NCBI GenBank assembly: GCA_963774305.1
Contig: CAVZEM010000005.1
Location: 62,001-126,000, forward strand
Direction of reading: 5' to 3'
From: DASUPK01 sp963774305
GTDB taxonomy: Bacteria; Actinomycetota; Thermoleophilia; Solirubrobacterales; 70-9
DNA: 64,000 nt
In this document: piece by piece, positions 25,154 through 32,158 of the stretch
Layout of the letters: each line of letters opens with the position of its first letter
How positions within the stretch are numbered: the stretch's first letter is position 1
Notes under the pieces: generated by a model
The model's database searches: none
Told to the model about the DNA's origin: nothing
What the model saw: the letters and a program-made list of their open reading frames with translations, nothing else
Position numbers and translations under genes: made by a program

Positions 25154-25558
25154 ATGTCGGAGGAGAACGTGGAGGTGGTGCGGCGGTTCTGCGAACGGGA
25201 CGACCAGACCAGCCTGGATTCCCTGATGGCGAGCCTGCACCCGGATATCGAATGGGTCCCCGTGCAATCCGACCCGGAGTACTCCGTACACCACGGACAC
25301 GACGATGTTCGCGCGTGGTTGACGTCTTGGGCCGAGTCGTTTCCTGACCTGCGTTGGGAACTCGATCGCATCCTCGATGCGGGGAGCGATCTCGTACTCG
25401 CGTTCGTACGTATGGCGGGCCGCTCTGACGCGACTGGAATCGACCTGGAAACCCCGTCCTACGCGGTGGTATTCACGCTCCGGGGCGAGAAGATCACGCG
25501 GATCCATGAATACGTCGACAGCCAGGAGGCCCTCGAAGCCGTCGGGCTGTCGGAGTAG
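25154..25558 (+). CDS. SnoaL-like / NTF2-fold protein
   Basis: 134 residues: MSEENVEVVRRFCERDDQTS, LHPDIEWVPVQSD, VRAWLTSWAESFPDLRWELD and EALEAVGLSE. It follows its tandem paralogue with only 3 bp between stop and ATG. In the family the cavity between helices and sheet binds small hydrophobic ligands; no catalytic His/Asp pair of the SnoaL cyclases can be placed with confidence. Confidence 0.82.
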   Translation: MSEENVEVVRRFCERDDQTSLDSLMASLHPDIEWVPVQSDPEYSVHHGHDDVRAWLTSWAESFPDLRWELDRILDAGSDLVLAFVRMAGRSDATGIDLETPSYAVVFTLRGEKITRIHEYVDSQEALEAVGLSE

Positions 25559-25686
25559 GTCCGAGGTCATCAGCACTCGAAGGTCTCGACTTGGATAGGG
25601 CGAGCTGCCTTCGCTGCCCGCTCCGCTTCCACCTGCGGTGCTGCTCGAGCGACTCGCTGTGGAAGAAGAACCCCGGGAGGTCGATC

Positions 25687-25803
25687 ATGGACGCCCTCGA
25701 TCTCCCGGAGTCCTCAGCCGGTGAGATCAGCGCCTGGTTACTCGAAGGGACGGATCCCGCCTGGGCCGACGAAGTGAAGGAAGCGGCCCGAAGGGACGAA
25801 TGA
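25687..25803 (+). CDS. Very small protein, possible gene
   Basis: 38 residues: MDALDLPESSAGEISAWLLE then GTDPAWADEVKEAARRDE. The ATG at 25687 is preceded by GGGAGG with correct spacing. The composition (acidic, two short helices) is protein-like. It could be a small regulator or an antitoxin-like peptide, or the surviving start of a longer gene; the same frame continues after the TGA into the ASCH gene. Confidence 0.4.
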   Translation: MDALDLPESSAGEISAWLLEGTDPAWADEVKEAARRDE

Positions 25804-25807
25804 GCTA

Positions 25808-25856
25808 ACCGTTTTTGCCCAGAGCGCTACCCGGCGGTCTTTCACGCCGGCTGCGG
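25808..25856. repeat. Repeat C, copy 2
   Basis: ACCGTTTTTGCCCAGAGCGC, TACCCGGCGGTCTTTC, ACGCCGGCTG; aligns with 24074-24121 and keeps the hairpin CCGGC-GGTCTTTCAC-GCCGG. Confidence 0.5.
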
Positions 25857-25893
25857 GGTCCGCTTCGCGTTTCCCGGGCCCGAGCGCGATCGG

Positions 25894-26253
25894 TTGGTGA
25901 ATGCCGTCCTGTGGGGTAAGAAAACCGCGACCTCGTCACTGCTTGCCGAGTGGCTACTGGATGACCAGGAGCTGCCGGCGGTTGGCGACCGCCGGGCGGT
26001 GCTCGACTCGGACGACAACCCGGTGGCCGTCATTGAGACCACCGCAGTCGACGTCATTCGGCTGGGGGACGCGGACCTGGCCCTGGCTCACGAGGAGGGC
26101 GAGGGCTTCGAGAGCGTCGCCGAGTGGCGCCAGGCCCATGAGCGTTTTTGGAACGAGGACGTGATCCCCAGGCTGCCCACGAGCATGGCCGGCCCCCTCA
26201 GTGACGATGCCAAGGTCGTCGTCGTGCGCTTTCGGTTGGCACCGAACGCGTAA
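25894..26253 (+). CDS. ASCH-domain protein
   Basis: 119 residues from a TTG at 25894. The ASCH (PUA-like) fold is recognisable by LWGKKTATSSLLAEWLLDD near the start, AVIETTAVDVIRLGDADLAL in the middle, SVAEWRQAHERFWNED and KVVVVRFRL at the end. ASCH proteins bind RNA or hydrolyse acetylated nucleosides. The homology seems to begin earlier (VRFAFPGPERDRLVNAV from about 25858), where the codon is GTC and not GTG, so the gene may have lost its normal start. Confidence 0.72.
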   Translation: MVNAVLWGKKTATSSLLAEWLLDDQELPAVGDRRAVLDSDDNPVAVIETTAVDVIRLGDADLALAHEEGEGFESVAEWRQAHERFWNEDVIPRLPTSMAGPLSDDAKVVVVRFRLAPNA

Positions 26254-26287
26254 ATCCCTGGTTGACGGACCCTGCGAAGATCGCGCT

Positions 26288-26509
26288 GTGAACGAGCAGA
26301 GACCCACACAGACGCCGCGCAACCCGCTTCGCAACGAGGCGGACATGTTCCGTGTGCTGATCATGTTCGCCATCGCCGCCGCGATCGTGATCGCCGTGGC
26401 GCTGCTGATCGGCTCATTGGCGGGCGCGATCGTCGGAGCGATCCTCGTCGCGGTCGGCCTGTGGCGGACCTGGGGCCTGATCCAGGACTGGCGGAGATAC
26501 GGGTCGTAG
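26288..26509 (+). CDS. Small membrane protein
   Basis: 73 residues from a GTG at 26288. A polar N-terminus of about 22 residues (NEQRPTQTPRNPLRNEADMF) is followed by a long hydrophobic region (two segments, VLIMFAIAAAIVIAVALLIG and LAGAIVGAILVAVGLW) and a basic end. Function unknown. It ends just before a copy of hairpin repeat B. Confidence 0.65.
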   Translation: MNEQRPTQTPRNPLRNEADMFRVLIMFAIAAAIVIAVALLIGSLAGAIVGAILVAVGLWRTWGLIQDWRRYGS

Positions 26510-26512
26510 GAC

Positions 26513-26610
26513 GGCTTCGCCATCAGAACGCGGCCACAAGCGGCCGCCCCACATAAGTCGCTACGGGCTTCGCCCTCCGCTCCGAAGTGGAGCGGCCTGG
26601 TGGCCGCTAG
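26513..26610. repeat. Hairpin repeat B, copy 1
   Basis: Starts GGCTTCGCCATCAG, then CGCGGCCACAAGCGGCCGCC, TAAGTCGCTACGGGCTTCGC, CTCCGCTCC, GAAGTGGAGCGGCCTGGTGG, CCGCTAG. It has at least three internal stems (GCGGCC/GGCCGC, GCTCC/GGAGC, GGCC/GGCC). It lies between two convergent genes. Copies at 27854 and 28336 share about 80-90 percent by eye. Confidence 0.85.
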
Positions 26611-26613
26611 CCG

Positions 26614-27318
26614 CTAGCCGCCGGTGGCCTGCTGCAGGTACTTGGCCAGCGCGGTGAGCTGATCCGGGGTGAGGGTCTGGCCGAAGTTCTGCGGCATCAC
26701 GTTCGGCTGGTAGCCGGGGGTGATCACCGCGTTCGGATCGCTGATCGACTGGGAGATCTGGGCAACGCTCATGCCCTTCAGCGCCTCGTCCAGGTTCGGA
26801 CCGGTGGTGCCGGTCGTGCCGGCCTGAGCGAGGGTGTGACAGCCGCCGCAATTGGTCGCGAAGAACTGCGGCGGGGCAAACACGGGCGCCTTGATGCCGG
26901 GCACGCCCGCGACGCTCGCGACGTAGGCCGCGACGTCGCTCGCGTCCTCGCCAGTGACGAGGTCCTGCGGCATGTAGACGTCGGTCGCCTGGGTTGCGGC
27001 TGGCCGCGCGTGGGCGATCTGGTACTCCACCACGCCCTTGATCGTGTCGGAGTCCATTCCGCTCGCCCGGGCATTCTTGAAGGCGTAGTCGAGGTTCGGG
27101 CCGATGTCGCCGTTGGTGCCCGCCCCCGTGAGCGTGTGGCAGCTCCCGCACTTCTGCGTGAAGAGCTGCTGGCCCTTGTCGAGGTTGGCCTTGGGGCCGA
27201 GATCGCAGCCGGTCAGGCCGACGATGGCCGTCGCCGCGACGATGGTGGCGATCAGCCAGATCGCCCGTCCGTTGATCCGGCGGCGGTTTTTGTGGCCGCC
27301 GTGTGTCGGGTCGCTCAT
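26614..27318 (-). CDS. Dihaem c-type cytochrome, lipid-anchored or membrane-anchored
   Basis: 234 residues from the ATG at 27318. After a basic start (HKNRRRINGRA) comes one hydrophobic segment (IWLIATIVAATAIVGLTGCD) ending in a lipobox-like LTGC. Two class I cytochrome c domains follow, with CGSCH and CGGCH haem sites and axial Met candidates in VYMPQDLVTG and NVMPQNFGQT. It probably carries electrons between a quinol oxidising complex and CtaC. It sits with oxidase-assembly genes, which supports this. Confidence 0.9.
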   Translation of the reverse strand: MSDPTHGGHKNRRRINGRAIWLIATIVAATAIVGLTGCDLGPKANLDKGQQLFTQKCGSCHTLTGAGTNGDIGPNLDYAFKNARASGMDSDTIKGVVEYQIAHARPAATQATDVYMPQDLVTGEDASDVAAYVASVAGVPGIKAPVFAPPQFFATNCGGCHTLAQAGTTGTTGPNLDEALKGMSVAQISQSISDPNAVITPGYQPNVMPQNFGQTLTPDQLTALAKYLQQATGG

Positions 27319-27442
27319 GAGCGCGGGAATCCTATATGTCGCGGCTGACTCGCCCGCGCAGCCCCGTGCCTGGGATAAGCTTGCGCGGAACGGCACGAAC
27401 AAGTGCCAGTCGCGACTGATGGCGAAGCGAGGAGGAGGCCGA

Positions 27443-27844
27443 GTGGAGGTTCGCGAGGGGATGTCGAGCGTGGTCCTGGCCGTCGGACCCGGTCACACGC
27501 TGCGGGAGACCGCTACCAAGATGACCGAGAAGGGCACCGGCGCCGCCCTGGTCTTCGACGACGAGTCGCCCGCTCCGCGAATCATCACCGAGCGCGACAT
27601 CCTCAATGCGGTGGGGACGGGCAAGGACCCGGACACCGAGAAGGTCGCCGATCACATGAGCGAAAGCGTCATCTCCGCGGAGCCCGCGTGGAGCCTCGAG
27701 CAGGCCGCCGAGGAGATGGTGCAGCGCCGCATCCGCCACCTCGTGGTGGTCGACCGAGGAGAGCTGGTCGGCGTGCTCTCGATGCGCGACATCGTGCGCT
27801 GCTGGACACAGATCGGCGCGACCTCGTCCATGACGCCTCCGTAG
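27443..27844 (+). CDS. CBS-domain protein
   Basis: 133 residues from GTG 27443, chosen because AGGAGGAGG lies at 27430-27438. An ATG at 27419 in the same frame would make that site part of the coding region. Two CBS motifs: SSVVLAVGPGHTLRETATKM ... RIITERDILNAV, and SVISAEPAWSLEQAAEEMV ... GVLSMRDIVRCW. CBS pairs bind adenosine nucleotides and regulate partner proteins. As a stand-alone pair its partner is unknown. It is transcribed divergently from the dihaem cytochrome gene. Confidence 0.88.
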   Translation: MEVREGMSSVVLAVGPGHTLRETATKMTEKGTGAALVFDDESPAPRIITERDILNAVGTGKDPDTEKVADHMSESVISAEPAWSLEQAAEEMVQRRIRHLVVVDRGELVGVLSMRDIVRCWTQIGATSSMTPP

Positions 27845-27853
27845 TTATCGAAC

Positions 27854-27947
27854 GGCTTCGCCATCAGGTCGCGGCTGCAGGCGGCCGCCCCAGGTAAGTC
27901 GCTTCGGCTTCGCCTCCGCTCCAAAGTGGAGCGGCCTGGCAGCCGCT
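27854..27947. repeat. Hairpin repeat B, copy 2
   Basis: Same order of blocks as copy 1 (GGCTTCGCCATCAG, GGCGGCCGCCCCAGGTAAGT, CTTCGGCTTCGCC, CCAAAGTGGAGCGGCCTGG, CAGCCGCTTA). It lies between the convergent CBS and CtaF-like genes and reaches the stop codon of the latter. Confidence 0.85.
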
Positions 27948-28207
27948 TACTCCGCCGGCGGAGACACCGACAGCGGGATCGGGGCGGTGTCGGTGTGCTG
28001 CCGGTTCGGCATGCGGGCGATCTCGGCGCGATTCGCGCGCAGCCAGGCGATCAGCGAGAAGAGGGCGATCCCGCCTCCGATGACCGAGTATGGCCACCAG
28101 GCGTACAGCCCCACGATCAGCGCAGCGAAGCCGAACGCGAACAGGGCCGGGGCGACGCTGGGCCGCGACAGGTAGATCGCCTCGGTCGGCTTCGGGGGCT
28201 GGCTCAT
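27947..28207 (-). CDS. Cytochrome c oxidase subunit IV-like (CtaF-type)
   Basis: 86 residues with two membrane helices (ALFAFGFAALIVGLYAWW and YSVIGGGIALFSLIAWLRAN) separated by a short turn, the layout of actinobacterial CtaF. The ATG overlaps the stop of an upstream 36-residue membrane peptide. CtaF proteins stabilise the oxidase; here it may serve the main enzyme encoded at 10.7-15.0 kb or the degenerate pair upstream. Confidence 0.72.
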   Translation of the reverse strand: MSQPPKPTEAIYLSRPSVAPALFAFGFAALIVGLYAWWPYSVIGGGIALFSLIAWLRANRAEIARMPNRQHTDTAPIPLSVSPPAE

Positions 28208-28314
28208 CGCAGGTAGAGGATCGAGACGTAGAAGGCCAGGCCGAAGACGAGCAGCGCCAGGCAGGCCGTGATCATGCCCGCGCGGATGTTGGCTCTGGCT
28301 CGCTCGCGATCCAC
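28204..28314 (-). CDS. 36-residue single-helix membrane peptide
   Basis: From GTG 28314: a charged N-terminus (MDRERARANIRAG) and one membrane helix (MITACLALLVFGLAFYVSIL) ending YLR. It is coupled to the CtaF-like gene by an ATGA overlap (28204-28207). Actinobacterial and other oxidases contain very small single-helix subunits or assembly factors, which this could be. The tight coupling and clean topology support a real gene despite its size. Confidence 0.65.
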   Translation of the reverse strand: MDRERARANIRAGMITACLALLVFGLAFYVSILYLR

Positions 28315-28335
28315 GGCCGAAACCCTATCCAGTCC

Positions 28336-28432
28336 GGCTTCGCCATATAGCCGCGGCCACAAGCGGCCGCCCAACCTAAGTCGCTACGGGCTTCGCCCTT
28401 CGCTCCTGAGTGCCGCGGCCTGGTGGCCGCTA
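28336..28432. repeat. Hairpin repeat B, copy 3
   Basis: Blocks GGCTTCGCCATATAG, CCGCGGCCACAAGCGGCCGC, CTAAGTCGCTACGGGCTTCG, CGCTCCTGAGTGCC, GCGGCCTGGTGGCCGCTAG. It lies between the stop of the haem O synthase gene and the start of the 36-residue peptide, so here it may cut or attenuate the operon. Confidence 0.85.
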
Positions 28433-29404
28433 GAGCGCGCGGTCGAGGGCCATCGCGATGAAGAGCAGCGCCAGGTAGGCGAGCGAGCTCAGGTAGAGGC
28501 GGCGAGCGGCGGGCCGTGACGGGCGCGCCAGCAGCACCAGCGCCAGGCCGACGAATCCCGCCCCGAGGGCGAGCGCCGCGATCAGATAGGCGGTCCCGAA
28601 CAGGCCGGTGACCACCGGGCCGATCGTGATCGCGACCAGCAGCAGCGCGTAGAAGACGATCTGGTGGCGCGTGGTGGTCTCTCCGCGGACCACGGGCAGC
28701 ATCGGCACGCCGGTGCGGGCGTAATCGTCCGAGATCAGCAGGGAGAGCGCCCAGAAGTGCGGGGGGGTCCAGAAGAAGACGATCGCGAACGGCCAGAGAG
28801 CATCGAGGGTGAGGCCGCCCGTGGCGGCCGCCCAGCCGACCAGCGGGGGCATCGCGCCGGCTGCGCCGCCGAGCACGATGTTCTGGGGCGTCCGAGGCTT
28901 GAGCCAGAGCGTGTAGACGAAGACGTAGCCGAGCAGCCCGGCCGCGGCGAGCGCGGCCGTCAGCGCGTTGACGGTGATCCAGAGCTGGGCCACCGCGACG
29001 ATGCCGAGGGTGGTCCCGAAGAGCAGGCCGCGCCGTGGCTCGATGCGCCCGCTCGCCAGGGGCCGCCCCTTCGTGCGGGCCATGCGGGCATCCGGCTCGC
29101 GCTCGATGTAGTGGTTGATGGCCCCGGCCCCGCCGGCCGCCAGATAGCCGCCCAGGCAGGTCCAGAGGATCGTGGAGAGCGCCGGGCCGCCCGGGTCCGC
29201 TACGAACATCGTCGCCACGCAGGTGAGCAGCAGCAGGGAGATGATCCGCGGCTTCGTGAGCGTGACGTAGTCGTTCGCCACGCCGATCGCGGTCCGCATC
29301 GTCCGGGTTCGGGCATCGTCGGGGGTGACGGACACCTGCTGCCCGCCGGGCCGGTGCGACGGGCGCGTGACCCGCTCCGATCCGGTTCCGAGGTGGACGC
29401 TCAT
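28430..29404 (-). CDS. ctaB: Protohaem IX farnesyltransferase (haem O synthase)
   Basis: 324 residues from ATG 29404, which overlaps the ctaA stop (ATGA). The UbiA-type prenyltransferase with about nine helices transfers farnesyl to haem b. Substrate motifs are present: INHYIEREPDARMARTKGRP (first Asp-rich site) and LISDDYARTGVPMLPVV (second site). A 30-residue hydrophilic N-terminus precedes the first helix. Frame is open upstream to 29875, but that region overlaps ctaA. Confidence 0.95.
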   Translation of the reverse strand: MSVHLGTGSERVTRPSHRPGGQQVSVTPDDARTRTMRTAIGVANDYVTLTKPRIISLLLLTCVATMFVADPGGPALSTILWTCLGGYLAAGGAGAINHYIEREPDARMARTKGRPLASGRIEPRRGLLFGTTLGIVAVAQLWITVNALTAALAAAGLLGYVFVYTLWLKPRTPQNIVLGGAAGAMPPLVGWAAATGGLTLDALWPFAIVFFWTPPHFWALSLLISDDYARTGVPMLPVVRGETTTRHQIVFYALLLVAITIGPVVTGLFGTAYLIAALALGAGFVGLALVLLARPSRPAARRLYLSSLAYLALLFIAMALDRAL

Positions 29405-30441
29405 GCCGCGGCCGCCGATGCCTCGGCTCGGGGAGCCCGCTCGCGCGAGCGCGAGCCGCTCGGCAGCCAGGCGAGTCTGTAGGCGATGGAGATCACCGTC
29501 GCCCAGAGCAGCGTGCCGGTGGTCAGGTGGGCGACGATCAGGGGCCCGTGCTCGCCGAGCCAGACGTTGAGGGCCCCGAGCAGGAATTGACAGAACAGGA
29601 GAATCGCCGCCAGGGCGAGCAGCCGGTCGCGCGAGCCCCGCGCGAAGGCGACCAGCAGCAGCACGATGATCGCGATCGTCGCCATGTAGACGAAGACACG
29701 GTGGGTGAGGTGAATGTCGGTGAGACGGTTGTTGCCGAACGGGAGGAACTTGCCCGATCCGCACTCGGGGAACATCTTTCCGCAGGCGAGATGGGCCCCG
29801 GCGAGGTTGGGCCCGGCGTCGCTGACGCCCTCCTCCTCCGTTCCCGCCATGTAGCCCCCGGCGACGATCGCGCACAGGAGCAGCACCGCCGCCGTCGCCG
29901 CGTAGGGCTTCAGCCCCCTGACCGGAGCCGTGGTGGCCCCGGTCTCGACGGCGGCCTCCGAGCGCGCCTTTGCGCTCAGCCAGAGCAGGAGCCCGAGCAG
30001 GACCATGGCGGTCCCGAGATGGGCCGCAACCAGCTCCTCGGCGAGGCTGTGCTCGACGGTCAGCCCGCCCAGACCGGCCTGGACCAGCACCAGGACGCCG
30101 GCGATCAGCGAGCCCCGGAACGCCCAGCCGTTGCGCTCACGAAGGTCTCGGTACGCCCGGTAGAAGAGCAGCCCGATCAGGATGACCACCACGGTCGCCA
30201 GCAGACGGTGCGAGAACTCGATCACGCGGTTTTCGTTGCCGACCAGCGGGATCACCTGGCCGCCGCAGAGGGGCCAGCCCTTGGTGCCGCTGCCGCCCGG
30301 GCCGCAGCCAAGCCCGGATTCGCTCACGCGGACGATTCCGCCGACGACGATCAGCAGGAAGGTGACAACTGCGGTGAGGTCTGCCAGGCGGCGAAACCGG
30401 CGGAGCTGTTCCCCGCCGCCCCCGGCAACGGGTCCGGCCAT
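29401..30441 (-). CDS. ctaA: Haem A synthase
   Basis: 346 residues, eight predicted helices. Ligand/catalytic His positions are IEFSHRLLAT, VAAHLGTAM, DIHLTHRVFVYM and LIVAHLTTGTLLW. The Cys pair of the first extracellular loop (GLGCGPGG and WPLCGGQ) is present, and a second pair (LACGKMFPECGSG) occurs in the loop of the second half. It converts haem O to haem A for the oxidase. It begins 5 bp after the subunit I-like gene and overlaps ctaB, so all are one operon. Confidence 0.95.
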   Translation of the reverse strand: MAGPVAGGGGEQLRRFRRLADLTAVVTFLLIVVGGIVRVSESGLGCGPGGSGTKGWPLCGGQVIPLVGNENRVIEFSHRLLATVVVILIGLLFYRAYRDLRERNGWAFRGSLIAGVLVLVQAGLGGLTVEHSLAEELVAAHLGTAMVLLGLLLWLSAKARSEAAVETGATTAPVRGLKPYAATAAVLLLCAIVAGGYMAGTEEEGVSDAGPNLAGAHLACGKMFPECGSGKFLPFGNNRLTDIHLTHRVFVYMATIAIIVLLLVAFARGSRDRLLALAAILLFCQFLLGALNVWLGEHGPLIVAHLTTGTLLWATVISIAYRLAWLPSGSRSRERAPRAEASAAAA

Positions 30442-30445
30442 GGCG

Positions 30446-32158
30446 TCAGGCTACCGGCTCTTTGGTTTCCGCCGGCTCGGGGCGGGAGGCGTCGTGACGG
30501 CGAACGGCCTCGCGGATGTCGCGAAGCGGCTCGTGGCTGCGGACGTCCGGAACCACGTCGAAGTTGTGCGGCGGCGGGGGTGACGTGGTGAACCACTCGA
30601 GGGTCTCGCCGCCCCACGGGTCATGGCCGGCGGGTGTGCCGCCCCTGATCCCCAGATAGGCGTTGACGAGCGACAGCAGCACGCCGAGCGCCAGGACGAA
30701 CGCGCCGATGCTCGCGATCAGGTTGAGCGCGTTGAGGTGCTCGGCGTTGATCGCGTCGCTCGCCTCGAAGAACTTGAAGATGTCGACCTGCTGGCCGGCG
30801 AGCCCGGCGAGGAACATCGGGATGAAGGTGACCTGCGCGCCGAGCACGATCAGGGCCGCCGAGGGCTTCGCAAGCCCCTCGCTCATCGTTCGCCCGGTCA
30901 TCTTCGGGAACCAGTAGTAGAGCGCCGCCAGCCCGCCCAGCACGGGGCCCCCGACGAGCACGTACCCGCTCGCGGCCGTGGAAGCCGTGGTGTCGGCGAG
31001 CAGCCAGTTGACCGGGATCACGCTCTGGATCAGCTCTCCGACCAAGCCGAAGCTCAGCGTCGAGATCGAGGCGAGCGCGAAGACCATCGGCGCGCGCATC
31101 CGGAGCACCCCGCCGGCGATCGTCCCGATCCAGTTGACGAAGATCGCGCCGATCGGGATCGTGAGCAGCAGCGCCATCAGCATCGCCCCGTAGAGCCAGC
31201 CGATCGGGATCGAGGCACTCATCATGTTCTGCATCCAGGCGAGCAGCCCGAGCGGCATCATCGCCGCCATCGAGATCATCAGGGCGCTGCGCGACAGCAC
31301 CGGCTTACCGGAGAAGACGGGCAGGATCTCCGAGATCGCACCGAAGGCCGGCAGCAGGAAGACGAGGTAGCAGCCCGTGAAGAAGATCCAGCTCAGGTGC
31401 TGGTAGAAGATCGGCGCTCCGCCCTCGCCGGGGTCGAAGAAGATGCCGCCGAAGTGCCGCTCCAGCTCCAGCATGACGAGGGCCGCCAGCATCGCCGAGC
31501 CGGCGACGATCATCGTCCAGCTCGAGACGGCGCCCGAGAAGGTGAAGGCGGGGAGCCTGCGCCAGGCGAGGCCCGGTGCGCGCAGCTTCGAGATCGTCAC
31601 GGCGAGGTTGATCGACTGGAGCACCAGGCCCAGGACGGTCAGGCCGACGGCGGTGATCCAGACGTCGACGCCGTTGTTCGAGATGAAGGCGGTGTCGGAG
31701 AGCGGGGGCCAGGAGTTGAAGCCTGCTTCCGGGGGCGTGTAGGCGAAGCTCACGTAGAGGAGGGCCCCGCCGAAGATGTAGAGCCAGAGTGAGAGGGATG
31801 CCATCCGCGGAAAGGCGAGCGAGCGAGCGCCGATCTGCAGCGGGACCACGTAGGTGTAGAGCCCGAAGGCGAGCGGGAGGGCGAAAAGCACGATCAGCGT
31901 CGCGCTGCCCACGGAGAGCAGGCGGTTGAACGTGACCGGCTCGATCAGGTCGTTCTCGGGGACCGCCAGCTGAAGCCGGATGAGAAGGAAGGAGACGATG
32001 CCGAGGACGAGGAACGAGAGCGCCGCGCCGATGTAGATGCGGCCGACGTCCTTGTGGTCGGGGCTCAACACCATCTCGAGCCAGCGCGGGCGCGACGGCG
32101 CGGGACCGTCGGTGACGAGCTCGGGGCGTTGCGGCGTGAGGGTGCCTCCGTTGCTCAT
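30446..32158 (-). CDS. Cytochrome oxidase subunit I-like protein lacking all metal ligands
   Basis: 570 residues, about 12 helices, aligning along the whole length with CtaD at 11506 (e.g. DHKDVGRIY, TFNRLLSVGSATLIVLFALP, YVVPLQIGARSLAFPRM, WFPKMTGR, GHDPWGGETLEWFTTSPPPP). Every metal ligand is replaced: haem a His158 to Gly84 and His472 to Gly398; haem a3 His470 to Ala396; CuB His334 to Thr261, His383 to Gln310, His384 to Asn311; and cross-link Tyr338 to Leu265. Non-ligand landmarks are kept and the frame is intact, which suggests selection for structure. It cannot bind haem a, a3 or CuB in the usual way. It starts one base into the stop of the subunit II-like gene. Confidence 0.9.
   Translation of the reverse strand: MSNGGTLTPQRPELVTDGPAPSRPRWLEMVLSPDHKDVGRIYIGAALSFLVLGIVSFLLIRLQLAVPENDLIEPVTFNRLLSVGSATLIVLFALPLAFGLYTYVVPLQIGARSLAFPRMASLSLWLYIFGGALLYVSFAYTPPEAGFNSWPPLSDTAFISNNGVDVWITAVGLTVLGLVLQSINLAVTISKLRAPGLAWRRLPAFTFSGAVSSWTMIVAGSAMLAALVMLELERHFGGIFFDPGEGGAPIFYQHLSWIFFTGCYLVFLLPAFGAISEILPVFSGKPVLSRSALMISMAAMMPLGLLAWMQNMMSASIPIGWLYGAMLMALLLTIPIGAIFVNWIGTIAGGVLRMRAPMVFALASISTLSFGLVGELIQSVIPVNWLLADTTASTAASGYVLVGGPVLGGLAALYYWFPKMTGRTMSEGLAKPSAALIVLGAQVTFIPMFLAGLAGQQVDIFKFFEASDAINAEHLNALNLIASIGAFVLALGVLLSLVNAYLGIRGGTPAGHDPWGGETLEWFTTSPPPPHNFDVVPDVRSHEPLRDIREAVRRHDASRPEPAETKEPVA

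Noticed and set aside
25687..26253. One continuous ASCH gene read through an in-frame TGA (selenocysteine or nonsense)
   Set aside because: The part between the TGA and the ASCH homology coincides with repeat C, which also occurs outside any gene at 24074. No SECIS-like argument can be made, so two separate readings are more cautious.
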